Source: Flavobacteriaceae bacterium (GTDB lineage Bacteria; Bacteroidota; Bacteroidia; Flavobacteriales; Flavobacteriaceae). Taken from it: 64,000 bases of DNA. Within the stretch, counting starts at the first letter, position 1; every line of letters starts with the position of its first letter. The stretch covers positions 1-64,000 of the forward strand of contig QXZA01000005.1 in the NCBI GenBank assembly GCA_009886625.1, in the 5' to 3' direction. A model generated the notes under the pieces. The model searched no databases. It saw only the letters and a program-made list of their open reading frames with translations, and was not told the DNA's origin. The translations under genes and the position numbers were made by a program. Of the stretch, positions 6,753 to 15,532 are shown piece after piece.

Positions 6753-6781
6753 AAAAAAATCCTCCCTGCGAAGGTTTTTTT
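6753..6781. terminator. Possible degenerate terminator hairpin
   Basis: A run of seven A plus CCT (6753-6763) can pair with AGG plus seven T (6772-6781), loop CCCTGCGA. The core stem is only three G-C-rich pairs, extended by A-T pairs, so strength is uncertain. It resembles a worn version of the CCTCC...GGAGG terminators at 2975 and 3992. No intact gene ends just before it. Confidence 0.35.
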
Positions 6782-6886
6782 GGTTTACCAGATTGGTCAA
6801 CCAAAAAGAATAATTATATTGGACTAGGGATAAGCCAAGAGATTTTGAATGCTGACTCTAAACAAAGAATATTAGCTGATGCCTGA
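6782..6886 (+). pseudogene. Remnant resembling an LPP20-type lipoprotein
   Basis: An open frame ending in TGA at 6884 reads GLPDWSTKKNNYIGLGISQE then ILNADSKQRILADA. The order PDW, then Y-x-G-x-G-x-S, then KQ-x-x-LADA is typical of the N-terminal part of LPP20/FlgT-like lipoproteins. There is no start codon and the frame closes after about 34 residues, so at most a fragment remains. The assignment rests on a short pattern. Confidence 0.3.
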
Positions 6887-6934
6887 AATGGATTCAGCGG
6901 AGTAAATTGAATCAACAGTATAAATGACCAAATC

Positions 6935-8212
6935 ATGGACAAAGCGATAAAAAAAGAATCACTTCTAAAAAAAATACTCACCCTCATTTTAGGTTTTGGT
7001 CCTGGGATTTTTGCTATTGGTTATACCATTGGAACAGGGAGTGTTACCTCAATGATTGTTGCGGGGAGTAAATTTGGAATGCAATTGTTATGGGTGCTTC
7101 TACTGAGTTGTTTGTTTTCGGGGATCTTAATGTTTGCTTATGGGAATTACGCACTCATCACAAATGAGACAGCCTTATTTGGTTTTAAAAAACATCTCAA
7201 ATATGGAAAAGCTCTGGCTTTATTGATTATCATAGGAATTACTTTTGGGCAATGGAATTCATTAATGGGGATATTAGGAATTTCATCCAATATAATCTTT
7301 GAAATATTAGCTCTGAATTTTGAAGATTTAATAGGGTATCAATACCAATTAGTCTTGACAATAGCGATTGTCATCATAGTTACTTTTTATCTTTTAATGC
7401 TTGTAGGGAAATACACTTTTTTTGAAAAAATTTTAATAGTATTTGTAAGCCTTATGGGGTTTTCGTTTTTACTCTCGCTATTCTTTGTTCAACCTCTCCC
7501 TGTGGATGTTATCAAAGGACTTATACCCAGTATTCCTGAAGTCCCTGGAGGCAAAATGTTGGTCGCTGCGTTTGTTGGAACTACCATGGCTTCAGCCACG
7601 TTTTTGTCTCGTCCTTTATTTATTAAAGGAAAGGGATGGACTATTGCAAATTTAGATCAGCAAAAAAGAGATTCTATTACAGCTGCTACTTTAATCTTCG
7701 TTATTAGTGGCACCATTATGGCTGTTGCAGCAGGAGCTTTATTTCACCAAGGAAAAGAGGTAACTCATGTACTGGATATGGCTAATACATTGGAGCCTGT
7801 GGCAGGAAAATGGGCAGTTACTATTTTCTTTTTTGGGGCATTAAGTGCAGGATTATCGTCAATATTCCCTTGTTTGCTTATTGCACCGCTGTTGGTGGCA
7901 GATTATCAACACGGTACTTTGGATACTAATTCCAAACAATTTAGATGGATTACGGCGGTGGCTTGTGTAGTAGCTTTAATTGGCCCGATTCTAGGTGCTA
8001 ATCCAATTGAAATTCAAATATTATCTCAAGTTTTTAATGTATTTGTTCTCCCGGCTGTAGTTCTTGGAATCATTTTACTTTTGCGAAAGAAAAGTGTGAT
8101 GAAAGAGTACACTACAAGCTTTAGGGTGTACATAGGGATGTATGGTGCTTTGTTCTTTTCCTTGATAATTTCTTATAACGGGATTTTAGGTTTAATGGAT
8201 TATTTAAATTAG
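6935..8212 (+). CDS. Nramp-family transporter lacking canonical metal ligands
   Basis: 425 residues with about eleven hydrophobic segments. The start GFGPGIFAIGYTIGTGSVTS (residues 20-39) aligns with membrane helix 1 of Nramp/SLC11 metal transporters. In canonical members this helix carries DPGN; here the positions read IGTG. In helix 6, where MPH is expected, the sequence is VGTTMASATF (215-224). The known metal-coordinating Asp, Asn and Met are therefore absent, and manganese or iron transport should not be assumed; divergent Nramp relatives with altered sites move other ions or are uncharacterised. ATG at 6935. The SDR gene follows after 105 bases in the same direction and may share a transcript. 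Confidence 0.75.
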   Translation: MDKAIKKESLLKKILTLILGFGPGIFAIGYTIGTGSVTSMIVAGSKFGMQLLWVLLLSCLFSGILMFAYGNYALITNETALFGFKKHLKYGKALALLIIIGITFGQWNSLMGILGISSNIIFEILALNFEDLIGYQYQLVLTIAIVIIVTFYLLMLVGKYTFFEKILIVFVSLMGFSFLLSLFFVQPLPVDVIKGLIPSIPEVPGGKMLVAAFVGTTMASATFLSRPLFIKGKGWTIANLDQQKRDSITAATLIFVISGTIMAVAAGALFHQGKEVTHVLDMANTLEPVAGKWAVTIFFFGALSAGLSSIFPCLLIAPLLVADYQHGTLDTNSKQFRWITAVACVVALIGPILGANPIEIQILSQVFNVFVLPAVVLGIILLLRKKSVMKEYTTSFRVYIGMYGALFFSLIISYNGILGLMDYLN

Positions 8213-8317
8213 AATAAAAGAGAGACAGTTAACTATACTATTTCAGAAGTTTCAGCATGAAGTTTGTTATAAAAATTAAATCATTTAAAATCAATTTAAT
8301 TACTAGAAAAAAACACT

Positions 8318-9088
8318 ATGGAAAGTGAACAAAAATTAAAAGGAAAGAACGTACTCATTACTGCTGGAGCACAAGGGATTGGAGAAGCGATTACTAAACA
8401 TTTTATCTCAGCAGGTGCCAATGTTGCAATTCACTATTTTTCGAGTGAAACTATAGCGGTTCAATTGGTTAAAGAAGCGCAAGGGGTAGGATTAAAAGCA
8501 GTTGCACTTCAAGCAGATCTAACAAAGGAAACTGAAGCAAAAACATTGGTTGAACAGACGGTTGCCTCTTTAGGGGGATTGGATATTTTAATCAACAATG
8601 CGGGTTCTCTTGTTGCTCGGAAAATGTTACATGAAATGGAAGCTGAATTCTGGCAAAAAGTGATGGATATCAACCTTACTTCAATGATGTATGTAACGCG
8701 TGCTGCAGCTACTCATCTGGAAAGGAATGAAAACAGTAGTATAATAAATTTAGCTTCACTTGCCGGACGCAAAGGAGGACATCCGGGTTCCTTAGTATAT
8801 GCAACAAGTAAAGGTGCTATCCTTACTTATACCAGAGCCCTTTCAACAGAACTAGGTCCTAAAGGAATTCGTGTAAATGCAGTAGCACCTGGACTAATTT
8901 TAGGAACTTCATTTCATAATACACACACCACAAAAGAATCTGCAGCAGCAACAACGGCAAGTATCCCTATTGAACGTGCAGGAAATGCTGATGACGTAGC
9001 TCGAGCAGTTCTTTATCTGGCTTCTGAATACGATGGATTTATCACAGGGGCAACTTTAGATATCAATGGAGGAGTCTATAATATGTAA
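8318..9088 (+). CDS. Short-chain dehydrogenase/reductase (SDR)
   Basis: 256 residues, the classical SDR length. Nucleotide-binding motif TAGAQGIG at 15-22 (variant of TGxxxGIG), NNAG at 93-96, and catalytic Ser147, Tyr161, Lys165 in NLASLAG...YATSK. The C-terminus GFITGATLDINGGVYNM is typical of 3-oxoacyl-ACP reductase-like and sugar-alcohol dehydrogenases. NAD(P)-dependent oxidation or reduction of a hydroxyl/keto group; the substrate cannot be told. Cytosolic. Next to the glycan-degradation region, a role in sugar oxidation is possible but only inferred from position. Confidence 0.85.
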   Translation: MESEQKLKGKNVLITAGAQGIGEAITKHFISAGANVAIHYFSSETIAVQLVKEAQGVGLKAVALQADLTKETEAKTLVEQTVASLGGLDILINNAGSLVARKMLHEMEAEFWQKVMDINLTSMMYVTRAAATHLERNENSSIINLASLAGRKGGHPGSLVYATSKGAILTYTRALSTELGPKGIRVNAVAPGLILGTSFHNTHTTKESAAATTASIPIERAGNADDVARAVLYLASEYDGFITGATLDINGGVYNM

Positions 9089-9134
9089 GGAGAATTCAAG
9101 CTTAAAAAGGAAATCTTTTAAATAAAGTTTTCCA

Positions 9135-11507
9135 TCAATTCTCATCCCGTATTCGCTCTTCTTCTTGAGTAGCATTTCGATCGGTTTTACTTTTATTGAA
9201 TTTTGATCCAAAGCTGTAGACTAGTCGTAGTTGGACATTCTGGCGGGAGCTATTGCTTTCCACTTCTGCATTCACATTTCCGTAATTGATAACTCCAACA
9301 AAACCGCGATTCAATATTTTACTGAGTCCAAAGTTTACTTTGAGTTGATCGTCTAAAAACTTTTTTCCAAAGGATAAATCTAAATCAGCAAACCAACTTA
9401 CCTCTACTCCTTCGTCTAGGGCCCCAGTACCATAATTTCCACTTACTTCAAAATTGATGTCATAGGGTAAGGTATAACTGGCTTGAGTAAACCAGATCAA
9501 ACTCCACTTATTTAAATCAATAGAATAGTTTTGGGATGCAAAATCATTATGGATAACGATAAATCCAGTGAATCCATCCACTCCTTTTATAAAACTTAAG
9601 GGGCCAAACAATCTGAAATTCCAATTTACATTATTTTCTACATTGACTTCCATTTGTCGAATCTGAGCCGTGGTATTGTCCTGCTGTATCAATTCAAAGA
9701 TGGCATCTTCTGTATTACTAAAACCAATGGCAAAAAAGGGCTGACCTTCATAAGTCAAATTGAATTGATATTTATTGGTGTAAGAGGGAGTTAAGTTTGG
9801 GTTTCCTTGGCTGGAAGAGTAGGGGTCTAAAAATTCTGCAAAAGAATTTAAACTACTATAGGAAGGCCTTTGAATTCTATAGCTGTAAGATAAGTTAGCC
9901 CTTAAGACTTCGGAGATTTCTCTGGTAATGGATGCGCTAGGGAATATCTTTTTGATTGGGCGTTTTTTCACCGTCGAGTTTAGAGTTCCGTCTTTCATAA
10001 AGACGGAATTTCCATCCGTATTACTGTCTTCGTAACGGACACCACTAGAAAAAGACCATTTCCCAATGGAGGCATTGGCTTTGGAATAAAGGGCGAAAAT
10101 GGTTTCATCAATTAAAAATTGACTGCTTTGATTTTCATTCAATTCAAAAGAGTTATTCTCATTTTCACCAAACGATTGTAAATTATTGTCAGTATTTACA
10201 TCTGCATATCTTGTTCCCAAACTTAACGAGAGCTTTTCCGAGAAGGTTTTTGTGTAATCTATTCGGTAGGTTTTAATAGTGTAAGTTCCTTCTTGAATGT
10301 ATTTTTGATTAATAAAAGGAATTGTACTTCCTTCAATATCAGAAAGAACATTAGCATTATTGTTTTTGAAATTTATATAATTAAAATCGACTAGTAGTTT
10401 GTCGGTTTTACTTTTGTATTCGTAATAGGGGTTTAAATTAAAATCAAAACGTTCTATGTTAAAATCATTTTCAGAGAATAAGACATTGGTGGTGTTGGAA
10501 GTAGAAATGATTGTTTTACTTGAGGCAATTCTGTCTGATTTTCGTGTATTGTAGCGTCCACCAATTCCAATAACATTTCTAGTATTTAAATAATAATCTA
10601 CGCTTGCACTTAGTCTAAGATTGCTTGGATTGTAGGGCTCTATTGTTGCTTGGTCATAGGTTTCATTTCCTACTTTTCTTACCAAAAACAAATCATCCCT
10701 CCAGGTAGGTCTTGACTGGTTGACACTTCCTTGCCAATTTAATTTATTTTTATAACTGGCAATAGAAATACCTGTTCCGTATTCTACACCTTGATCTTCT
10801 CCTACCCACGAACTGAGCGTACCATGTGTACCTAAGCGAACGTTTTTCTTTATAATAATATTAATAATAGCTCCCGAGCCTGAGGCTTCATATTCGGCTC
10901 CAGGTTGTTCTACCACTTCAATTTTTGCAATATTATCTGCTGGAAAATCACGAAGTAATGTTTGAATGTCAATGTATGCTGTTGTTTTTCCATTAATCAG
11001 AATTCTAACGCCTCTGTTTCCCGCTATAGAAATTCCGTTGTTCGTGACCAAAACACCGGGGACTTTCCTCATTATATCTTGTAAATTAGTATTTATTAAT
11101 TCGGAGTTTTCTAGGTCTACCACTAATTTTTCGGTAGTTTGTCGAATTACAGGACGTTGACTCTTAACGATAACTTCGTCCAAACTTTGGGCTTCTTCTT
11201 CTAGTGTAAAATCAAAAGTAATATTTTCTACTAATTCAAACGTTTCCGTTTTTTTAATCCTAAAACCTAAAACAGAGATTTCAATTTGATAAGTTCCCTC
11301 CGCTATTTCTTCAAAGAAATAAACCCCATTATCATCAGAAACGACTCCTTTAACAAAGGACTTGTTTCCCTTTTGGAGAAGAATGATATTCGCAAAGGGA
11401 ATAGGCACTTTATTCTTGTCCGTAACAATTCCACTGATGCTATTCTGTGCCATTGTAGAAGATACTGCAAGGACAAGAAAAATATTTATTATAAAAGTTT
11501 TAACCAT
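9135..11507 (-). CDS. TonB-dependent receptor-like outer-membrane barrel protein
   Basis: 790 residues. A signal peptide (1-20, ending TMAQ) is followed by a carboxypeptidase-regulatory-like domain (about 22-105, ISGIVTDKNKVPIPFANIIL), a plug domain (about 110-220, with DIMRKVPGVLV and VVEQPGAEYEASGSGAIINI) and an outer-membrane beta-barrel of the OMP_b-brl_3 type. It would sit in the outer membrane and take up or bind an oligomeric substrate with energy from TonB/ExbBD. It is shorter than SusC-type receptors and has no SusD partner next to it. It is the last gene of the minus-strand glycan block, about 50 bases after the HAD gene. Confidence 0.85.
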   Translation of the reverse strand: MVKTFIINIFLVLAVSSTMAQNSISGIVTDKNKVPIPFANIILLQKGNKSFVKGVVSDDNGVYFFEEIAEGTYQIEISVLGFRIKKTETFELVENITFDFTLEEEAQSLDEVIVKSQRPVIRQTTEKLVVDLENSELINTNLQDIMRKVPGVLVTNNGISIAGNRGVRILINGKTTAYIDIQTLLRDFPADNIAKIEVVEQPGAEYEASGSGAIINIIIKKNVRLGTHGTLSSWVGEDQGVEYGTGISIASYKNKLNWQGSVNQSRPTWRDDLFLVRKVGNETYDQATIEPYNPSNLRLSASVDYYLNTRNVIGIGGRYNTRKSDRIASSKTIISTSNTTNVLFSENDFNIERFDFNLNPYYEYKSKTDKLLVDFNYINFKNNNANVLSDIEGSTIPFINQKYIQEGTYTIKTYRIDYTKTFSEKLSLSLGTRYADVNTDNNLQSFGENENNSFELNENQSSQFLIDETIFALYSKANASIGKWSFSSGVRYEDSNTDGNSVFMKDGTLNSTVKKRPIKKIFPSASITREISEVLRANLSYSYRIQRPSYSSLNSFAEFLDPYSSSQGNPNLTPSYTNKYQFNLTYEGQPFFAIGFSNTEDAIFELIQQDNTTAQIRQMEVNVENNVNWNFRLFGPLSFIKGVDGFTGFIVIHNDFASQNYSIDLNKWSLIWFTQASYTLPYDINFEVSGNYGTGALDEGVEVSWFADLDLSFGKKFLDDQLKVNFGLSKILNRGFVGVINYGNVNAEVESNSSRQNVQLRLVYSFGSKFNKSKTDRNATQEEERIRDEN

Positions 11508-11558
11508 GGGTGCTTAGATTATCTTCAAGACGCGACAAAAGATAAATTGTTCCAATAT

Positions 11559-12221
11559 CTAATTTGCAAATTCAGTAATAATACGGGAGTAGCTTATTTC
11601 TCTAAACCCCTCAATAACTATGTCTGCTCGACTGTAGTCTTGATTTTTGGAATGTACACTATCATACCCAACACAATAAATACCGGCAGCTTTTGCGGCA
11701 ATAATTCCATTGGTAGAGTCTTCAATCACCATACATTCTGACTTTGAAAAGCCAGAGGCTTCAGCAGCGTTAATGAATATTTCAGGATGAGGTTTGGAAG
11801 CCTTTAGGTCAGCACCAGAAAGTTTGGCAGTAAAATATTGATCTAAATCAAAGCGTTTAAAAATTCGATTGATATTTTCCATAGATGCTGAGGATGCGAG
11901 CACCAAGATGAGTCCGTTTTCATGGTAGCTCTTAATTAAATCTAAGACACCTTCCAAAAGACTAAAGTCAACATCGTTCTCAAAAAGAGGAACAAAGTGG
12001 TTTCTTTTTGACGCAACTAATACTTCAGGAGAAACCTCCAAGTTGAATTCTTTGCAGATTTGCTCACAAATAGGTAATGTTGCTTTTCCAGTGAAAGTGG
12101 CGTAGAGCTCTTTTGAAACCGTGATGTCAAATTCCTGAAACATTTTTTTATACGCTTTATGATGCAGAGGTTCACTGTCTACAATGACCCCATCCATGTC
12201 AAACAACACTGCTTTTAACAT
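11559..12221 (-). CDS. HAD-superfamily hydrolase (beta-phosphoglucomutase-like)
   Basis: 220 residues. Motif I FDMDGVIVDSEP at 7-18 has the nucleophile Asp8 and acid/base Asp10; motif II LASSAS, motif III Lys in KASKPHPE and motif IV VIEDSTNG are all present. The cap-domain position and the length fit subfamily IA phosphatases or phosphoglucomutases acting on sugar phosphates in the cytosol. Lies between the GH3 and receptor genes with short gaps, so probably in the same transcript and handling a sugar phosphate from the degraded glycan (inference). Confidence 0.85.
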   Translation of the reverse strand: MLKAVLFDMDGVIVDSEPLHHKAYKKMFQEFDITVSKELYATFTGKATLPICEQICKEFNLEVSPEVLVASKRNHFVPLFENDVDFSLLEGVLDLIKSYHENGLILVLASSASMENINRIFKRFDLDQYFTAKLSGADLKASKPHPEIFINAAEASGFSKSECMVIEDSTNGIIAAKAAGIYCVGYDSVHSKNQDYSRADIVIEGFREISYSRIITEFAN

Positions 12222-12250
12222 TGAATTATTTTTGTTGAAGAAGGAAATGT

Positions 12251-14518
12251 TTATTTGAGTTCAAAGGTCAATTTTTGTTTAACCTTTGAATCTGTTCCAA
12301 TAAAGACATGGAAAGTTCCCGGTTCTGCTTCCCATTTTTGCTTGGCATTATAAAAAGCTAAATCCTTTTCTTTGAGATTAAAAGTGACCTTTTGCGATTC
12401 ACCTGCTTCCAATTCTATTACCTTAAAACCTTTGAGTTCTTTTACGGGTCGTGTTGCGCTAGCATAGGGATCTTGAATATATAGCTGTACTACTTCTTTT
12501 CCTTTTACTTTTCCTGTATTTTTCACCACAATTGAGGCTTCTATAGAAGTGTTTTTAGTCATTTCCGTTGCACTTAAATTAAATGCTGAGTATTCAAATG
12601 TGGTATAACTTAACCCAAAACCAAAAGGGTATAGGGGACTATTTTCTTCATCTGTATAATGTGACCAAAATACGCTTCCAGGTTCTTCTCCTTCCGTACC
12701 CGGTCTTCCTGTACTTTTGTGGTTGTAGTATACAGGTACTTGACCTAAGCTTCTTGGAAAACTCATTGGTAATTTACCGCTTGGATTGTAGTCTCCATAT
12801 AAAACTTGAGCAATGGCATTTCCACTTTGTGTTCCTAGCTGCCATGCCTCCACTATGGCTGGAATATGTTCAGCGGCCCAGCTGATGACTAAAGGGCGTC
12901 CATTCATAAGAACTAATACGATGTTGGGATTTACTGCAGCTACTTTTTCGAGTAATTCTTGCTGAAAGCCTGGAAGGTCAATTTTACTTCTACTTCTTCC
13001 TTCCCCAGACTGAAATCCATGTTCACCCAAAACCATCACAACCACTTCAACTTTTTTGGCAAGTGCTATGGCTTCATCAAAACCAGTCTTATCTGTGGTG
13101 TTAATCTGTACTTCTTCATGAAACCCCTCAGGAATTTTATTGATCAACTTTACACCTTGAGTATAGCTCAGGTCATTTCCTTTATAGTTTTTTAGTCCTT
13201 CCAAAACCGATATGGCTGTGTTATTGTCCGCTCTGATTCTCCAATTTCCTAGAGGACTACTTTTATCAGCGGCCAAGGGTCCAATTAATCCAATCTTGAC
13301 TCCTTTCTTTCTCAGAGGAAGGATTTCATTTTCATTTTTTAGTAATACAATTGATTTTTTTGCAACTTCAAGTGTTGCGTCAACGATTTCTTTGGAACCA
13401 ACGATTTTGGCTTCGATCTCCTCGTTGCAATATAGATAGGGATCATCAATAAGGCCCAATTCAAATTTAACTTTTAGAATTCTTTTAACTGCATCGTCAA
13501 TATGCGCTTCTGAAACTTTATTTTCTTGAATAAGTTTTTCGAGTTCATAGATGTAGATAGACGACTCCATGTCCATGTCAGAGCCTCCTAATAGAGCTAA
13601 TTCTCCGGCATGCTTTTGGTTTTCTGCATAGCCATGAGCTATCATCTCTCTGATGGAACCCCAATCAGAAACTACAAATCCATCAAAGTTCCATTCTTTT
13701 TTCAATATGTCTCTTTGAAGATAAGCATCTGCAGTCGCGGGAATTCCATTCAAATCATTGAAGGAATTCATAAAGGTTTTGATACCAGCATCAGCCGCTG
13801 CCTTAAATGGAGGGAGAACAATATTGTGGAGTGTATTTAAACCTATATCAACTGTATTGTATTCTTTTCCAGCCTCAACAAAGCCATAAGCCGCAAAATG
13901 TTTTGCAGTTGCAGCAATGGTAAAGGGGGATCCTAAATCTTTACCTTGAAAACCTTCGACTCTTGCTCTTGCAACTAAACTTCCTAAGTATGGGTCTTCT
14001 CCAGCACCCTCCATTACACGACCCCAGCGTGCATCACGGGTGATATCGACCATAGGGGCAAATGTCCAATTAATTCCAGCTGCAGAGGCTTCTTTTGCGG
14101 CCATGGCAGCGGATAAACGTATGGCCTCTAAATCCCAACTAGCAGCTTCAGCAAGTGGTATAGGAAACACAGTTTTGTACCCATGAATTAAATCAAAACC
14201 GATAATCAAAGGGATGCCTAAGCGAGAATTTTCAACTGCTATTTTTTGAACTTCTCTTACTTCTCTTACGCCAGTTATATTTAGCATAGAGCCAACCCAT
14301 CCATTTGCAAGATGATCGTATTTGACTTTGGAGTCACCTCCTTTAGGAACAGGCCCTGTAAAATTCCAGAATCCATTGTATTGATTCATTTGACCTATTT
14401 TTTCTTTAAGGGTCATTTTGGAGAGTAAGTCGTTGACTTTTTTATCTATGGTTTGCTGTGCAAAAAAAGTAGAGCTTGATAAGACAAAAAAGCTTAAAAA
14501 TAAGAGTTTAAATTTCAT
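12251..14518 (-). CDS. bglX: Glycoside hydrolase family 3 (beta-glucosidase-like)
   Basis: 755 residues, the usual length for three-domain GH3 enzymes. Signal peptide 1-20 (ends STFFAQ). The TIM-barrel domain contains the substrate-binding KHF (206-208) and the nucleophile Asp285 in GFVVSDWGS. The second alpha/beta domain holds the likely acid/base Glu in the HGFQSGEGRSRS region, and a fibronectin-III-like domain closes the protein (about 660-755). It hydrolyses beta-linked glucose or xylose from oligosaccharides in the periplasm or at the surface. Same-strand neighbours lie at 29 and 58 bases. The BglX assignment is by overall similarity; the true substrate is open. Confidence 0.88.
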   Translation of the reverse strand: MKFKLLFLSFFVLSSSTFFAQQTIDKKVNDLLSKMTLKEKIGQMNQYNGFWNFTGPVPKGGDSKVKYDHLANGWVGSMLNITGVREVREVQKIAVENSRLGIPLIIGFDLIHGYKTVFPIPLAEAASWDLEAIRLSAAMAAKEASAAGINWTFAPMVDITRDARWGRVMEGAGEDPYLGSLVARARVEGFQGKDLGSPFTIAATAKHFAAYGFVEAGKEYNTVDIGLNTLHNIVLPPFKAAADAGIKTFMNSFNDLNGIPATADAYLQRDILKKEWNFDGFVVSDWGSIREMIAHGYAENQKHAGELALLGGSDMDMESSIYIYELEKLIQENKVSEAHIDDAVKRILKVKFELGLIDDPYLYCNEEIEAKIVGSKEIVDATLEVAKKSIVLLKNENEILPLRKKGVKIGLIGPLAADKSSPLGNWRIRADNNTAISVLEGLKNYKGNDLSYTQGVKLINKIPEGFHEEVQINTTDKTGFDEAIALAKKVEVVVMVLGEHGFQSGEGRSRSKIDLPGFQQELLEKVAAVNPNIVLVLMNGRPLVISWAAEHIPAIVEAWQLGTQSGNAIAQVLYGDYNPSGKLPMSFPRSLGQVPVYYNHKSTGRPGTEGEEPGSVFWSHYTDEENSPLYPFGFGLSYTTFEYSAFNLSATEMTKNTSIEASIVVKNTGKVKGKEVVQLYIQDPYASATRPVKELKGFKVIELEAGESQKVTFNLKEKDLAFYNAKQKWEAEPGTFHVFIGTDSKVKQKLTFELK

Positions 14519-14576
14519 AAAATTTTGTTTAGATCCATGGTTGGAATATTCTGTAAAGATATCTTATAGAAGCTTT

Positions 14577-15491
14577 TTATAAAACTTTTTCAATTAATCT
14601 TTTTGTTTGAATAGCTCCTTGATTCCTAGAAAGCGCCTCCCCAAAAAACTCTACACCAGCAAATTCAAAGTCAGGTGCTTTCTTTAGAATATCAAACATC
14701 TTTTGGTAATTAGTAGTGACTTCCTCTCCCTCTTGAGTAAAATCAGATGATTTAGCGCTGACAGCACGGATGTAAGGAGCAAGTAATTCTATCCCTTTAT
14801 ATGGATCAGGATAAAAGGTGTCTGGATTTCGTTCCAAAGTCCAATTGGTGAAATCTCCCAACACACCCACATTTTTTTGGTTTACACCCTCCATCAAAGC
14901 GATCATCCATTCTGGATCTGAAGAGTAACCGTTATGATTTTCAATCAATAGGTCTAAATTCTTGCTTGCCGCATAAGTTCCTAATTCACTGACACCTTCT
15001 AGGGCATATTTTAACTTTTCTTCATGAGGGATAGTGATAAATTCACCACAAACATTTCGTATTGCTTTACATCCTAGGGTCGCAGCTACATCCACCCAAT
15101 ATTTGTAGGTTTCGATTGCTTTTTTTCTTTTAACAGGATTTGCATCCCCGATATCACCGACACCTCCAGTAAGCATAACAGCGCTTTTAACCCCAGCAGT
15201 TTTCATGTTATCAAGCATACTTTGAAGTTGTTCTTCTTTTAAGTTTGGTGGAAAATGAAACATTTCATGATCTATATAGTCAAAACCCAAAGACTTGGCT
15301 ACAGCAGGATAATCAAAAACATCAATCCCAAGTGGGTCTTTCTGCCCATAGCCCGTTCGCATCAATGTCCATGGAGTAATTGTTATTTTTATATTTTGTT
15401 GGCCAAACAATGGGATTGAATTAAAGCTTGACAAACCCATTACCCCTAACGTACCCGTTATACTTGAATTAATAAATGTTCTTCTTTTCAT
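14577..15491 (-). CDS. Exported sugar isomerase/epimerase-like TIM-barrel protein
   Basis: 304 residues. The N-terminus MKRRTFINSSITGTLGVMGL has a twin-arginine pattern (RRTFI) followed by a hydrophobic stretch to about residue 31, suggesting Tat export. The rest is a xylose-isomerase-like TIM barrel (AP_endonuc_2 family) with GFDYIDHEMFHFPPN, KNLDLLIENHNGYSSDPEW and GVLGDFTNW, which supply the conserved metal-binding Glu/Asp/His. Such proteins isomerise or epimerise sugars; export makes a hydrolase or 3-keto-sugar role possible. Between the CotH-like and GH3 genes in one block. Confidence 0.75.
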   Translation of the reverse strand: MKRRTFINSSITGTLGVMGLSSFNSIPLFGQQNIKITITPWTLMRTGYGQKDPLGIDVFDYPAVAKSLGFDYIDHEMFHFPPNLKEEQLQSMLDNMKTAGVKSAVMLTGGVGDIGDANPVKRKKAIETYKYWVDVAATLGCKAIRNVCGEFITIPHEEKLKYALEGVSELGTYAASKNLDLLIENHNGYSSDPEWMIALMEGVNQKNVGVLGDFTNWTLERNPDTFYPDPYKGIELLAPYIRAVSAKSSDFTQEGEEVTTNYQKMFDILKKAPDFEFAGVEFFGEALSRNQGAIQTKRLIEKVL

Positions 15492-15532
15492 TGGTAAATA
15501 GTCTTTAATTAATTTTTTATTAGCTATATATT

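Noticed and set aside
6780-6804. Inverted repeat TTGGTTTACC / GGTCAACCAA with one mismatch
   Set aside because: It overlaps the LPP20-like remnant, has a mismatch and no clear gene to control; not strong enough to list as an operator.
11286-11741. Plus-strand open frame of 151 codons
   Set aside because: Antisense to the receptor and HAD genes, which carry clear family motifs; no motif of its own.
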